Positions 43,875 through 52,958 of a stretch of DNA of 64,000 nucleotides are shown piece after piece (positions within the stretch are counted from its first letter, which is position 1; every line of letters begins with the position of its first letter). Position numbers and translations under genes: made by a program. The notes beneath the pieces were generated by a model that made no database searches, was not told the DNA's origin, and saw only the letters and a list, made by a program, of their open reading frames with translations. The stretch is from VXNE01 sp965116625 (GTDB taxonomy: Bacteria; Pseudomonadota; Gammaproteobacteria; Pseudomonadales; Azotimanducaceae), in the NCBI GenBank assembly GCA_965116625.1, contig OZ220717.1, forward strand, positions 496,001 through 560,000, given 5' to 3'.

Positions 43875-44513
43875 ATGCATGCGAGGCATCCCAAGGTGGG
43901 CCTTTTCGCCAAGTTGACGGAGAAACCCTGGTTGCCGGACCGTTCCGGCGTGGCGCAACTGCGCACCGGCGGGTTCGCGGCTCACAACAGGAAGGTCGCG
44001 CTGGTGATCTTCCTGGCGGTGGTCGGCATCCTGTTCTCCCTGTTCATCGCCGCGTACCACATGCGCCTCGAGTTCTCCACGGACTGGGTCGCGATGCCGG
44101 AGCCGGGTCTGCTCTGGTTCAACTCCGGCGTACTCATCGTTGCCAGCATCGCCTTCGAGTGGGCGCGGTCGGCCGTAGCCCGAAGCGACGTGCCGCGGGG
44201 TCGAATCGCCTTCCTGCTCGCCGGCGCCTTGACCGTGGTATTCCTCGTCGGCCAACTGGTGGTCTGGCGCGAGGTTGTCGAAGACGGCTACTACGCGCAA
44301 ACGAATCCCGCCAACGGGTTCTTTTTCGTCCTCACCGGGGTTCACGGCGCGCATCTTCTCGGTGGACTGATCGCCTGGTGGCGCGCCGCGCGGCGAATGT
44401 ACCGGCAGGCTGACCTGGGCGATGCGCGAGTGAGCGTGGACCTCTGCGCGATCTACTGGCACTTCCTGCTCCTGGTCTGGCTGGGCATGTTCGCGCTGCT
44501 CCTGAATAGCTGA
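43875..44513 (+). CDS. Heme-copper oxidase subunit III-like membrane protein
   Basis: Five-helix subunit III homologue of about 212 residues. Hydrophobic segments lie near 45-65, 78-95, 115-135, 150-175 and 195-212. The motifs F-F-V-L-T-G-V-H-G-A-H-L-L-G-G near 153 and Y-W-H-F-L-L-L-V-W-L near 196 are those of cytochrome c oxidase subunit III. Subunits I and II are not in the window. It precedes copA by 16 bp, linking it to copper handling. The start may instead be GTG 43896. Confidence 0.85.
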   Translation: MHARHPKVGLFAKLTEKPWLPDRSGVAQLRTGGFAAHNRKVALVIFLAVVGILFSLFIAAYHMRLEFSTDWVAMPEPGLLWFNSGVLIVASIAFEWARSAVARSDVPRGRIAFLLAGALTVVFLVGQLVVWREVVEDGYYAQTNPANGFFFVLTGVHGAHLLGGLIAWWRAARRMYRQADLGDARVSVDLCAIYWHFLLLVWLGMFALLLNS

Positions 44514-44529
44514 CAGAACGGAACGCGGC

Positions 44530-46944
44530 ATGACCGATGTCGTGGCAAATCGCGGTGGCGACAGACTCGAACTCGATATCGAGGGGATGACCTGCGCCGC
44601 CTGCGTAACCCGCCTTGAAAAGGCGCTCTCGCGGGCACCCGGAGTACGCGAAGTCAGCGTGAACCTGGCGCTCGAGCGCGCGTCTGTGGTGATCGATAGC
44701 GGCGCGACAGGCATCGATGCGCTCTCCGACGCGGTGAGCGGCGCGGGATTCGCCGTCGGGCGAGAGACGCTGGCGTTTGCCGTGGAAGGCATGACCTGCG
44801 CCGCCTGCGTGGCACGGGTAGAGAGAGCGTTGGGGCGCATTCCCGGTGTGCTCGAAGCCAGTGTGAATCTCGTGGCGGAACGCGCGAGCATCAACGTCGT
44901 CCGCGGACAGGTGCGTTCAGAAGCGGTCGCCTCGGCCCTCGAACGCGCTGGATACTCCGCCAACTTCGATCCCGCCGATCCGGCATCACGGACGCAGCTC
45001 GACGAGGCGAAGGCGGTCAACGAACGGCGCATCGTCATCCTGTCCGCAGCGCTCACCACGCCACTCGTCCTCGGCATGTTCTTCCAGGTGTTCGGCTACG
45101 AGGACCTGCATGTCATGCCCGCGTTCGAAGTGCTGATCGCGACACCCATCCAGTTCGTGATCGGCTTCCGTTTCTACCGGGGCGCGTTCAATGCCCTGCG
45201 CGGCGGATCCGCGAACATGGATGTGCTGGTCGTTCTCGGCACCACCGCCGCATATGGTTTCAGCTGGTACCTGCTCCAGACCCTCGGCGAGGAAGCGGAC
45301 GGGCAACTCTATTTCGAGGCGTCGGCGGTCATCATCACGCTCGTGCTGCTTGGCAAGTACCTGGAAAACAGGGCGAAACGCGGCACGACGCGGGCGATTC
45401 GCGCGCTGATGGAGTTGCGGCCCCCGACCGCGCGTGTCGAACAGGCGGACGGGACGGTTGTGGAAACCGCCATAGCCCGGGTGGCCAGCGGCGACCTGGT
45501 CGTCGTGCGTCCCGGAGAGCGGATTCCGGTGGATGGCGAGGTCGTGGATGGCGCGAGCGATGTCGATGAATCCCTGGTCACCGGCGAAAGCGTGCCCGTG
45601 GCGAAGACGGCGGGCGATGCCGTCACCGGTGGAGCCATCAACGGCGCAGGATTGCTGAAGGTGCGGGCAACCACCGTCGGCGAGGACTCGACGCTCGCGC
45701 GTATCGTGCGCCTGGTGGAAAACGCCCAGGCGGGCAAGGCTGCCGTGCAACGCCTCGTGGACAGGATAAGCGCGGTCTTCGTTCCGACTGTCATTGCCAT
45801 CGCCGTTGTCACCTTCGTTGCCTGGATCGCCATTTCCGGGGACGCGGGACAGTCGCTCATCGCCGCGGTATCCGTGCTTGTCATCGCCTGTCCCTGCGCC
45901 CTCGGGCTCGCAACGCCCACGGCGATCATGACCGGCACCGGGGCGGCGGCGCGTGCAGGAATCCTGATCAAGGACATCGATGCCCTTGAACAGGCACACC
46001 ACATCGACACGGTCATATTCGACAAGACCGGCACCCTGACCGAGGGCCGGCCCCGGGTCGCGCGAACATTCTCAAAGACAGGCGATGACCCGTACCTCCT
46101 GACCGTCGCCGCTTCCGTTCAGCAGGGCAGTGAACATCCCCTGGCCCGCGCGATCACGGAACATGCGGACGAGGTTGGCCTGACGGTGCTGTCGCTGCGC
46201 GAATTTGAGGCCGTGCCCGGCTCCGGCGCGCAGGGCTTCGTGAACGGCAACCGCATTCACCTGGGCAACGCGGTGTTCGTCGCCGGCCACGCCTCCATCG
46301 ACGACGCTTCGCGCGCCCGTGCGCGGGACTGGGAACAGGAAGGCACCACGGTCGTATTCGTCGCAGAGTCCGGCCGCCTGCTCGGTCTCATCGGTATCGA
46401 TGACCCGGTGAGGGAAACCGCGCAGGCCGCGATCGATGCGCTACGCGACATCGGCGTTCACGCCACCGTGCTGTCCGGCGATACGGAAACCGTGGTCCGG
46501 CGCGTTGCGGAGTCGGTGGGCATCGAGGAAGCCGAAGGCGGCGTGCGACCGGACGGGAAAGCACGGATCGTCGAGGAAATGACGGCGGGCGGCCGGATTG
46601 TCGGCATGGTTGGAGACGGTATCAATGACGCGCCCGCACTCGCGTCGGCAAACGTGGGATTTGCCCTGGGCGGGGGCACGGACATCGCCATGGAAACCGC
46701 GGGAGTGACCCTGATGCGGTCAGATCCGCGCATGGTCGCCGGGGCGATTTCCGCAAGCCGCGCGACGTTCCGAAAGATCAAGCAGAACCTCTTCTGGGCC
46801 TTCGCCTACAATGTGATCTGTATTCCGCTGGCGGCACTCGGGTACCTGAGTCCGACCATCGCGGCTGCCGCAATGGCGCTGAGCAGCGTCAGCGTGGTGG
46901 GCAATTCGCTGCTGTTGCGCCGCTGGCAGCCCGCACTCTCGTGA
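44530..46944 (+). CDS. copA: Copper-translocating P1B-type ATPase
   Basis: Cu(I)-exporting ATPase of the inner membrane, 804 residues. Two N-terminal HMA domains carry G-M-T-C22-A-A-C25 and G-M-T-C90-A-A-C93. The transmembrane metal site is C-P-C-A-L-G-L-A-T-P near 457, the phosphorylation motif D-K-T-G-T-L-T near 498, and M-V-G-D-G-I-N-D-A-P-A-L near 697 is the hinge motif. N- and S-containing elements in the last helices (Y-N and M-x-x-S-S) agree with Cu specificity. It follows oxidase subunit III and is 9 bp from a CopZ-like chaperone gene, so it may serve copper supply to the oxidase as well as detoxification. No CueR-like box was identified. Confidence 0.96.
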   Translation: MTDVVANRGGDRLELDIEGMTCAACVTRLEKALSRAPGVREVSVNLALERASVVIDSGATGIDALSDAVSGAGFAVGRETLAFAVEGMTCAACVARVERALGRIPGVLEASVNLVAERASINVVRGQVRSEAVASALERAGYSANFDPADPASRTQLDEAKAVNERRIVILSAALTTPLVLGMFFQVFGYEDLHVMPAFEVLIATPIQFVIGFRFYRGAFNALRGGSANMDVLVVLGTTAAYGFSWYLLQTLGEEADGQLYFEASAVIITLVLLGKYLENRAKRGTTRAIRALMELRPPTARVEQADGTVVETAIARVASGDLVVVRPGERIPVDGEVVDGASDVDESLVTGESVPVAKTAGDAVTGGAINGAGLLKVRATTVGEDSTLARIVRLVENAQAGKAAVQRLVDRISAVFVPTVIAIAVVTFVAWIAISGDAGQSLIAAVSVLVIACPCALGLATPTAIMTGTGAAARAGILIKDIDALEQAHHIDTVIFDKTGTLTEGRPRVARTFSKTGDDPYLLTVAASVQQGSEHPLARAITEHADEVGLTVLSLREFEAVPGSGAQGFVNGNRIHLGNAVFVAGHASIDDASRARARDWEQEGTTVVFVAESGRLLGLIGIDDPVRETAQAAIDALRDIGVHATVLSGDTETVVRRVAESVGIEEAEGGVRPDGKARIVEEMTAGGRIVGMVGDGINDAPALASANVGFALGGGTDIAMETAGVTLMRSDPRMVAGAISASRATFRKIKQNLFWAFAYNVICIPLAALGYLSPTIAAAAMALSSVSVVGNSLLLRRWQPALS

Positions 46945-46953
46945 GGGACTCGA

Positions 46954-47166
46954 ATGGAACATCTCGAAATCAGGATCGAAGGCATGCAGTGCGATGGCTG
47001 CGTTGCCAGCGTGGAGAAAGCCCTCGCCAACCGTCCCGGCGTCGACAACGCGCGGGCAGACCTGGATTCGGGAATCGTCTCCATCGATTTCGACCCGGCG
47101 AGGATCGACCGGTCCGGCCTGGAATCAGCCATCGAGGACGCCGGATTCGATATCGCGGCCGGTTGA
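46954..47166 (+). CDS. copZ: Copper chaperone (HMA domain)
   Basis: Stand-alone ferredoxin-like HMA domain of 70 residues with G-M-Q-C-D-G-C near 11, where the two Cys bind Cu(I). It is expected to deliver copper to CopA, encoded immediately upstream on the same strand. The spacer residues Q and D-G differ from the T and A-A of the CopA domains. The ATG at 46954 lies 9 bp after the copA stop. Confidence 0.93.
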   Translation: MEHLEIRIEGMQCDGCVASVEKALANRPGVDNARADLDSGIVSIDFDPARIDRSGLESAIEDAGFDIAAG

Positions 47167-47194
47167 CCAGCCTGACCTGAATTCGTGCGCCCTG

Positions 47195-47401
47195 TCAGTG
47201 GTGCTGGTCAGGGCGGGGGAACGGATTCCTGGGGCGCCAGAATACGTCTGCATGCGCCAGCGCCATCATGAACCACATCAGGTTATGGGACGAAATCGTA
47301 AAGGCGCCCACGCTGTAATGGATGTGCGTCCCGGTCGCGGCGAGGAGGCCCAGACCCAAAAAGGCCACGGGCCAGATGCGGGGATAGACGTATTGCAGCA
47401 T
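47195..47401 (-). CDS. Hypothetical small membrane protein
   Basis: Protein of 68 residues (ATG 47401; a TTG at 47422 is possible). It has one clear hydrophobic segment (V-A-F-L-G-L-G-L-L-A-A near 12-22) and a second stretch, L-M-W-F-M-M-A-L-A near 42. Several histidines and H-I-H-Y may bind metal. It converges with copZ. I do not recognise the family; a role in oxidase or copper physiology is only positional. Confidence 0.5.
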   Translation of the reverse strand: MLQYVYPRIWPVAFLGLGLLAATGTHIHYSVGAFTISSHNLMWFMMALAHADVFWRPRNPFPRPDQHH

Positions 47402-47496
47402 TCGAATTCCAGGTTCTGCCAAAGGGAAGGCAAAGCATAAGTTAGACGCCCGGCACCAGGCACTACAGTGCCCATCGGCGCTCCGGGCCCGTTGAA

Positions 47497-47880
47497 TCAG
47501 CTTGACGTGTCGGGTGAGTTGAGCCAGGTCTCGGCAATGATCAACGCGGCGGTGTCGTGGCTTCCGCCGCGCTGGGTCGCCTCGAAGGTTGACAGCCGTT
47601 CATCGACGAATTCGACGCCGATACCGTAGCGGCGGTCCAGCCTGGCGCCGAACTGTCGAGCGGCGTCCGACATGTCGCTCTCGCTGTCATCCATGTTGAG
47701 AGGCAGTCCCACGACGAACCCTTCCGGCTCCCAGTCGCGCACCAGGGCGTCGAGTCGCTCCCATGCGGGAATCCCGTCGCGGGCCCTTACCGTGGACAGC
47801 GCCGTGGCGGTGCCGTGGCGCGGCTCGGCAACGGCAACACCGATGTATCTCAGGCCAAAGTCGAACGCCAGGTGTGGCAT
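47497..47880 (-). CDS. ruvX: Putative pre-16S rRNA nuclease / Holliday junction resolvase-like (YqgF)
   Basis: RNase H-fold protein of 127 residues involved in 16S rRNA maturation. It has A-F-D-F-G-L-R-Y-I-G-V-A-V near 5 with the first catalytic Asp, V-V-G-L-P-L-N-M-D near 55, F-V-D-E-R-L-S-T near 92, and H-D-T-A-A-L-I-I near 108. The canonical first motif has D-x-G; here D-F-G is kept. In many proteobacteria ruvX directly follows yqgE; here yqgE is on the same strand but 5.1 kb upstream. Confidence 0.93.
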   Translation of the reverse strand: MPHLAFDFGLRYIGVAVAEPRHGTATALSTVRARDGIPAWERLDALVRDWEPEGFVVGLPLNMDDSESDMSDAARQFGARLDRRYGIGVEFVDERLSTFEATQRGGSHDTAALIIAETWLNSPDTSS

Positions 47881-48120
47881 GGCTTTTCACGCATCCAGTT
47901 GATCATCGCGAATGACTCCGCGCGGCTCAATGCGCCGATCATACGCGCTGCGGATCGCCACAAGCGGGCCATGCAGGTGTGACGCGCCCGGCCCCAAGCT
48001 TGCCGGATGCCCGATATGTTGGCCAAATGGACCAGTTCATGGCCGGTAACCACATGGTCCCACCGGCGATGTTCGCCGCGCCAGATGCTGGCGAAACCAG
48101 GAGATTGCCAACCATAATCA
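47881..48120. other. Gap upstream of ruvX, no gene seen
   Basis: This segment precedes repeat copy A. Open frames exist on both strands but none has recognisable similarity, codon pattern or start signal. It may hold the promoter of ruvX and remnants of the disrupted yqgE-ruvX junction. Confidence 0.5.
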
Positions 48121-48240
48121 GCGCCATGAAATCCGTCAGCCCTTCGGGCGTGCCGTCTCTCACCCCCACCCAAGCCCACCTACGCGCCCGCGCCTTGATC
48201 GGCACTTCGTGCCGCTCCACGGCGCAGGCCCCTAGCGCCA
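48121..48240 (+). repeat. Dispersed repeat, copy A
   Basis: GCGCCATGAAATCCGTCAGC opens the element, followed by the small hairpin GCCC-TTCG-GGC, a CTCACCCCCACCCAAGCCC block and a second structured block in which GGCAC and GTGCC pair, bounded by GCGCC and GGCGC. Compared with copy B it lacks the 22-bp-like unit. It sits between ruvX and the inserted peptidase gene. Confidence 0.75.
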
Positions 48241-48325
48241 TGGGCGGAAGCCGCGATCGGCTTAAGCACCTGGCACATCTCTTGCTGACTTGACACACGA
48301 ACAAAGCCCCCACGCGGAGACCAAC

Positions 48326-50410
48326 ATGATCGACCACTACTGCATCGCCCGGCCGCGCAGCTTGGCTCGAACCGTCCACACCAGCGTTCTGTTGCTGAGC
48401 CTCTCGCTTACCGCCACGGTCACGGGCACCGAGAATCCGGCCGCAGACCGGCTCGACGGGATGCCGCCCCTGATCGACCGCGACATCTTTTTCGGCGACC
48501 CCGAAGTCTCCGGCGCGCGGCTGTCCCCCGACGGCAAATGGATTTCGTTCCGCAAGCCGTACTCGGGTGTCATGAACGTCTGGGTGAAGGCTGTCGAGGC
48601 ACCGTTCGACTCCGCACGACCGTTGACCGCCGACACCAGGCGACCGCTGGGCGGTCATTCCTGGACCGAAGACAGTCGCTACGTGCTGTTCGTGCAGGAC
48701 GAGGGCGGGACCGAGGACTACCACGTCTACGCGGTCGATCCTGCCGCCGACGCCGAGGAGTCGACTGGCGTTCCGCCCGCCCGGGACCTCACTCCGATGG
48801 AAGGCATCCGCGCCGTCATCTATGCCGTTCCCGAGGCAACCCCAGCGCAGATCATCGTCGGCATCAATGATCGCGATCCGGCGCTGCACGACGTCTACCG
48901 CCTCGACATCGATACGGGAGCACGTGAGCTTCTGATAAAAAACGACACCAATGTCAGCCAGTGGGTGACCGATCTGGCGGGCGTCGTGCGGCTCGCAATG
49001 CGGCAGCGACCGGACGGCGGCACCGACATCATCGTCGTCGAAGACGGCGCGCTCGGTCGCGTGCTGTACGAATGCGGCTGGGAGGAAACCTGCGCGGCGA
49101 GCCGGTTCCACAGGGACGGCAAGCGAGTCTACGTCCGCAGCAACAAGGTGGACCTTATCGGGCTGTTGCTGGTCGATGTCGCCACGGGGCAGGCGCAACT
49201 GGTCCATTCCGACCCGGAAACCGAAGTAGACCTCGCCGGCACCTGGTTCTCCGATGAGACCGAGGAACTCATCGCCACGACGTATGTCGGCGACCGCGTA
49301 CGCATCTATCCGCGCACCGAGCGCCTGAAGCGCGAACTCAAGTGGCTGCGCGAGCGTCTGTCGGACGGGGAAATCAGCTACCGGTCGGCCACCGAGGACG
49401 GCAAACTCTTGATCATCACGGTCGCGAGCGATGTGAATCCGGGGACCGTCTACCTCTACCATCGCGACGACAGGACACTGGAGAAGCTCTACGACTCGCG
49501 TCCGGAACTCCCCGTCGATCAACTCGCGAAGATGCGACCGATTCGCTACAAGGCCCGAGACGGCCGCGAGATCCCGGGCTACCTTGTGACACCCAGGGGC
49601 GTCGCCGCCGAGAAGCTGCCGACGGTGATCGTCCCGCACGGCGGTCCGTGGGGCCGGGACTACTGGGGTTACGACTCCGTCGCTCAGTTTCTCGCCAACC
49701 GCGGCTACGCGGTCATGATGCCGAACTTCCGCGGCTCCGCAGGTTACGGCAAGCAGTTCCTCAACGCGGGCAACGGCGAATGGGGAACCGGCATCATGCA
49801 GCACGACATCACCGACGGCGTACGGCACCTCGTCGACGAAGGCATCTCCGATCCCCATCAGGTGGCGATCATGGGCGGCTCCTACGGCGGCTACGCGACG
49901 CTTGCGGGCGTCACATTCACGCCGCACCTCTACGCCGCCGGCGTGTCCATCGTCGGACCGTCCAACATCATCACGCTGCTGAATTCCATTCCGCCGTATT
50001 GGGGCCCAATGAAGCAGATGTTCATGCGGAGAGTCGGCGATCCCGACGATGCGGAGGATCGGGCGCGGCTCACGTCGCAGTCGCCATTCTTCCACGCCAA
50101 GAACATCGAGGCGCCGCTCCTCATCATCCAGGGCGCAAACGATCCCCGCGTCAAGAAGGCGGAGTCGGAACAGATCGTCGTGGCACTGCGCGACCTCAAA
50201 CGGCCCGTGCGGTACCTGCTCGCGCCAGACGAAGGACACGGCTTCAGGGGGCGGGAGAATCGGCTCGCCATGTTCGCCGAGATCGAGCGGTTCCTGGCCG
50301 AACACCTCGATGGACGCTTGCAGGACGACGTGGCCCCGGAAGTGGCCGAGAGACTCGCCGACCTGCGCATCGACGTCGCCGATGTAACGATGCCGAAGAC
50401 CACTGACTGA
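48326..50410 (+). CDS. S9 family peptidase (prolyl oligopeptidase type), exported
   Basis: Serine peptidase of about 694 residues with an N-terminal signal segment (V-L-L-L-S-L-S-L-T-A near 28). An N-terminal propeller with D-P-E-V-S-G-A-R-L-S-P-D-G-K-W near 60 precedes the alpha/beta-hydrolase domain. The catalytic triad is visible: Ser519 in M-G-G-S-Y-G-G-Y, Asp606 in G-A-N-D-P-R-V and His638 in D-E-G-H-G-F. The layout matches the acylaminoacyl/dipeptidyl peptidase group of S9. ATG 48326 has CGGAGA upstream. The stop overlaps the next start (TGATG). Confidence 0.92.
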   Translation: MIDHYCIARPRSLARTVHTSVLLLSLSLTATVTGTENPAADRLDGMPPLIDRDIFFGDPEVSGARLSPDGKWISFRKPYSGVMNVWVKAVEAPFDSARPLTADTRRPLGGHSWTEDSRYVLFVQDEGGTEDYHVYAVDPAADAEESTGVPPARDLTPMEGIRAVIYAVPEATPAQIIVGINDRDPALHDVYRLDIDTGARELLIKNDTNVSQWVTDLAGVVRLAMRQRPDGGTDIIVVEDGALGRVLYECGWEETCAASRFHRDGKRVYVRSNKVDLIGLLLVDVATGQAQLVHSDPETEVDLAGTWFSDETEELIATTYVGDRVRIYPRTERLKRELKWLRERLSDGEISYRSATEDGKLLIITVASDVNPGTVYLYHRDDRTLEKLYDSRPELPVDQLAKMRPIRYKARDGREIPGYLVTPRGVAAEKLPTVIVPHGGPWGRDYWGYDSVAQFLANRGYAVMMPNFRGSAGYGKQFLNAGNGEWGTGIMQHDITDGVRHLVDEGISDPHQVAIMGGSYGGYATLAGVTFTPHLYAAGVSIVGPSNIITLLNSIPPYWGPMKQMFMRRVGDPDDAEDRARLTSQSPFFHAKNIEAPLLIIQGANDPRVKKAESEQIVVALRDLKRPVRYLLAPDEGHGFRGRENRLAMFAEIERFLAEHLDGRLQDDVAPEVAERLADLRIDVADVTMPKTTD

Positions 50411-52950
50411 TGCCGCTGATCGACTTCACTCTCAACGGCGAACGGCGCCAGGTGGAATCGAACCCGGATGTGCCGCTGTTGTATGTACTCCGGAGCCTCG
50501 GCATTGCCGGACCAAAGCTCGGATGCACGGCGGAGCAGTGCGGGGCGTGCCGCATCCTGGCCGACGGTGATCCAATCCATAGCTGCACAAGACCGGTGGG
50601 CGACGTGCGGGGCCGACATCTCGAAACGGCGGCCGGCATCGACTCACCCGTGCGCCAGTCGCTGATCGCGGCCAACGCAACCCAGTGCGGCTACTGCCTG
50701 CCCGGTATCGTCGTTGCCGCAGAGGCGCTGTTTCGCCGCAACCCGCAACCGTCCCGCCAGGAGATCGAAGACGCCCTCGACGGTCAGCTCTGCCGGTGCG
50801 GCTCGCACCCCAGGATCCTGCGCGCGCTGGGAGCCGTCCCGGACAGTGAACCAGAACCGTTGCGCTGGACGTCGCCGGTCAGGACCGGTTCGATACCCGC
50901 GCCGCTCGAGGCCGAACCGGCCCTCGACCGCTGGATCGCCATCGAACCCGGCCGGATCGTCGCCATGACCGGCAAAGTCGAGCTGGGGCAGGGAGTCCTG
51001 ACGGCATTGCGTCTCATCGTGGCGGAGGAACTCGACGTCGATGTCCAGCGCGTGCGCATGGTCTCCGCGCAGACCGGCAGGACGCCGAACGAAGGGTTTA
51101 CCGCGGGATCGATGTCGCTCGAGACCAGCGGCGCCGCACTGCGCCAGGCTGCCGCGTGGGCACGCCGCCTCATGCTGTCGGCAGCGGGGCGGGAACTCGG
51201 TGTTCCTGTCGCCGCCATGACCGTAGACGATGGACAGATCACGGCACCGGGCGTCAACCAACCCATGGACTACTGGCGCGCGCACCACGGGAAGTTCGAC
51301 TTTGACATCCGCGAGATCACGGCTGAAAAGAACCCCGAACACTACCGCCTCGTTGGACGGGGACACCATCAACGTCTCGATATCGATGCCAAGGCGCGCG
51401 GCAGCCACGTGTTCGTGCAGGACCTTCCAGCCGAACTTCACGCCCGCGTAGTACGGCCGCCCTCGTTGAATCACCGGCTGGAACGTCTCGATGCGGAGTT
51501 CACCTCGCCCGCGGAACTGGTCGTCGACGGCAGTTTCGTCGCCGTGGCGCATCCCGACGAACATGCGGCAACCGTCCTCGCGGCCCGGGTGCGAGAGCGC
51601 GCTGTCTGGCGGCAGGAACAGGAGATCAGGATCGATGGGACACTGGGCGAACACCTTGTCCGACACGGCATCGATACGCCTTCCCCGAACCCGGAACCCG
51701 GCGCGGATGTGCAAGCGACGTACTCCCGACCGTTCATCATGCATGCTTCGCTCGCACCATCGGCCGCGGTCGCCAGGTTCGACAACGGCCGTCTGAAGGT
51801 GTTCTGCGCCAGCCAGGGCATAGAGCCCCTGCGCGGAGTCCTTGCCCGCGTACTCGACATGCCTGCCGAAGACATCACCGTCGCCCACGTCGACGGCTCC
51901 GGATGTTATGGGCACAACGGGGCCGACGATGCCGCGCTGGACGCGGCCCTGGTTGCGCGAAAGTTGCCCGGACGCCAGGTTCGCGTGCAGTGGCGGCGCG
52001 AGGACGAACACGCGTTCGAGCCCTACGGTCCCGCCATGCGCATCGACCTGGCCGCGAACGTCAGCGAGTCGGGCCGGGTGCTGGACTGGCGTCACGACGT
52101 CTGGAGTTTCCCGCACGGCGGGCGGCCGTCTCCCGCGAACCCCGGGGTCGACCTGCTGGCGGCCTGGCACCTGGCGCAGCCGTTCAAGCCCAGCCTCGCC
52201 ATCACAGGGTCGGTCACGGCCGGCGGGATGGACCGCAATTCCGAACCCCTGTACCGCTTTCCACGGCAGCAGGTGATCAGCCACCCGGTGGCGGACTCCC
52301 CTTTGCGAACCTCCTCCCTGCGCAGCCTGGGGGCGCAGATGAACGTCTTCGCCATCGAATCCTTCATGGACGAACTCGCGTTTGCCGCTGGCGTCGACCC
52401 GGCGGATATCCGACGCCGGCATCTGACGCACGACAGGCGGGCCATCCGGGTGCTCGATGCCGTTCTGGATCTCTCGGGCGGGCTCCAGGGACCACGCGGG
52501 ATGGCGATCGCGCGCTACAAGAACCAGCAAAGCTGTGTCGCCATGGTGATTGAAGCCTCGGTTTCCGACGACGCCTCCGTCACGGCCCAGCGGGCGTGGA
52601 TCGCTGCCGACGCCGGCAGAGCGGTGGATCGCGACGGACTGGTCAATCAACTTGAGGGCGGCGCCGTACAGGCGCTCTCCTGGTGTCTGAAGGAAGCGGT
52701 GGCTTTCGACGCTGACGGAGTCACCAGCGTCGATTGGGACAGTTACCCGATTCTGCGATTCAGCGAGGTTCCACGCATGGAAACGGTCGTCCTGGACTAC
52801 CCGGGACTCGATCCGCTCGGCGCCGGCGAGGCCACCATGGGGCCTGCGTCAGCGGCGCTTGCAAACGCGGTCTTCGCCGCAGCCGGAGTTCGGGTGAGAG
52901 ACCTGCCGATGACTCCCCAACGGCTACGCGAGGCGGCGGCACGTGAGTAA
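50410..52950 (+). CDS. Fused [2Fe-2S]-molybdenum hydroxylase (xanthine dehydrogenase / isoquinoline oxidoreductase type)
   Basis: One protein of 846 residues joining the two chains found separately in isoquinoline 1-oxidoreductase-type enzymes. Residues 1-140 hold two Fe-S clusters: Cys 39, 44, 47, 59 (plant-ferredoxin type) and Cys 93, 96, 128, 130. From about 165 the molybdopterin domain begins (G-K-V-E-L-G-Q-G-V-L-T near 190), with S-L-R-S-L-G-A near 637 and the catalytic Glu in G-A-G-E-A-T-M-G-P near 803. No FAD domain is present, so electrons likely leave through an outside acceptor. No twin-arginine signal was seen. It is coupled to the S9 peptidase gene by a 1-bp overlap. Confidence 0.88.
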   Translation: MPLIDFTLNGERRQVESNPDVPLLYVLRSLGIAGPKLGCTAEQCGACRILADGDPIHSCTRPVGDVRGRHLETAAGIDSPVRQSLIAANATQCGYCLPGIVVAAEALFRRNPQPSRQEIEDALDGQLCRCGSHPRILRALGAVPDSEPEPLRWTSPVRTGSIPAPLEAEPALDRWIAIEPGRIVAMTGKVELGQGVLTALRLIVAEELDVDVQRVRMVSAQTGRTPNEGFTAGSMSLETSGAALRQAAAWARRLMLSAAGRELGVPVAAMTVDDGQITAPGVNQPMDYWRAHHGKFDFDIREITAEKNPEHYRLVGRGHHQRLDIDAKARGSHVFVQDLPAELHARVVRPPSLNHRLERLDAEFTSPAELVVDGSFVAVAHPDEHAATVLAARVRERAVWRQEQEIRIDGTLGEHLVRHGIDTPSPNPEPGADVQATYSRPFIMHASLAPSAAVARFDNGRLKVFCASQGIEPLRGVLARVLDMPAEDITVAHVDGSGCYGHNGADDAALDAALVARKLPGRQVRVQWRREDEHAFEPYGPAMRIDLAANVSESGRVLDWRHDVWSFPHGGRPSPANPGVDLLAAWHLAQPFKPSLAITGSVTAGGMDRNSEPLYRFPRQQVISHPVADSPLRTSSLRSLGAQMNVFAIESFMDELAFAAGVDPADIRRRHLTHDRRAIRVLDAVLDLSGGLQGPRGMAIARYKNQQSCVAMVIEASVSDDASVTAQRAWIAADAGRAVDRDGLVNQLEGGAVQALSWCLKEAVAFDADGVTSVDWDSYPILRFSEVPRMETVVLDYPGLDPLGAGEATMGPASAALANAVFAAAGVRVRDLPMTPQRLREAAARE

Positions 52951-52958
52951 TCGCTGCT

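Noticed and set aside
43815..45077. Long open frame on the minus strand continuous with the DUF523 gene
   Set aside because: It is antisense to oxidase subunit III and copA, which have clear domains; the sequence is low-complexity and without similarity.
48246..50305. Long minus-strand frame of nearly 790 codons
   Set aside because: It mirrors the S9 peptidase gene, whose catalytic triad and signal peptide are on the + strand; open antisense frames are expected at this GC content.
50644..52650. Minus-strand frame of about 670 codons
   Set aside because: Antisense to the molybdenum hydroxylase, which has all Fe-S cysteines and the catalytic Glu.
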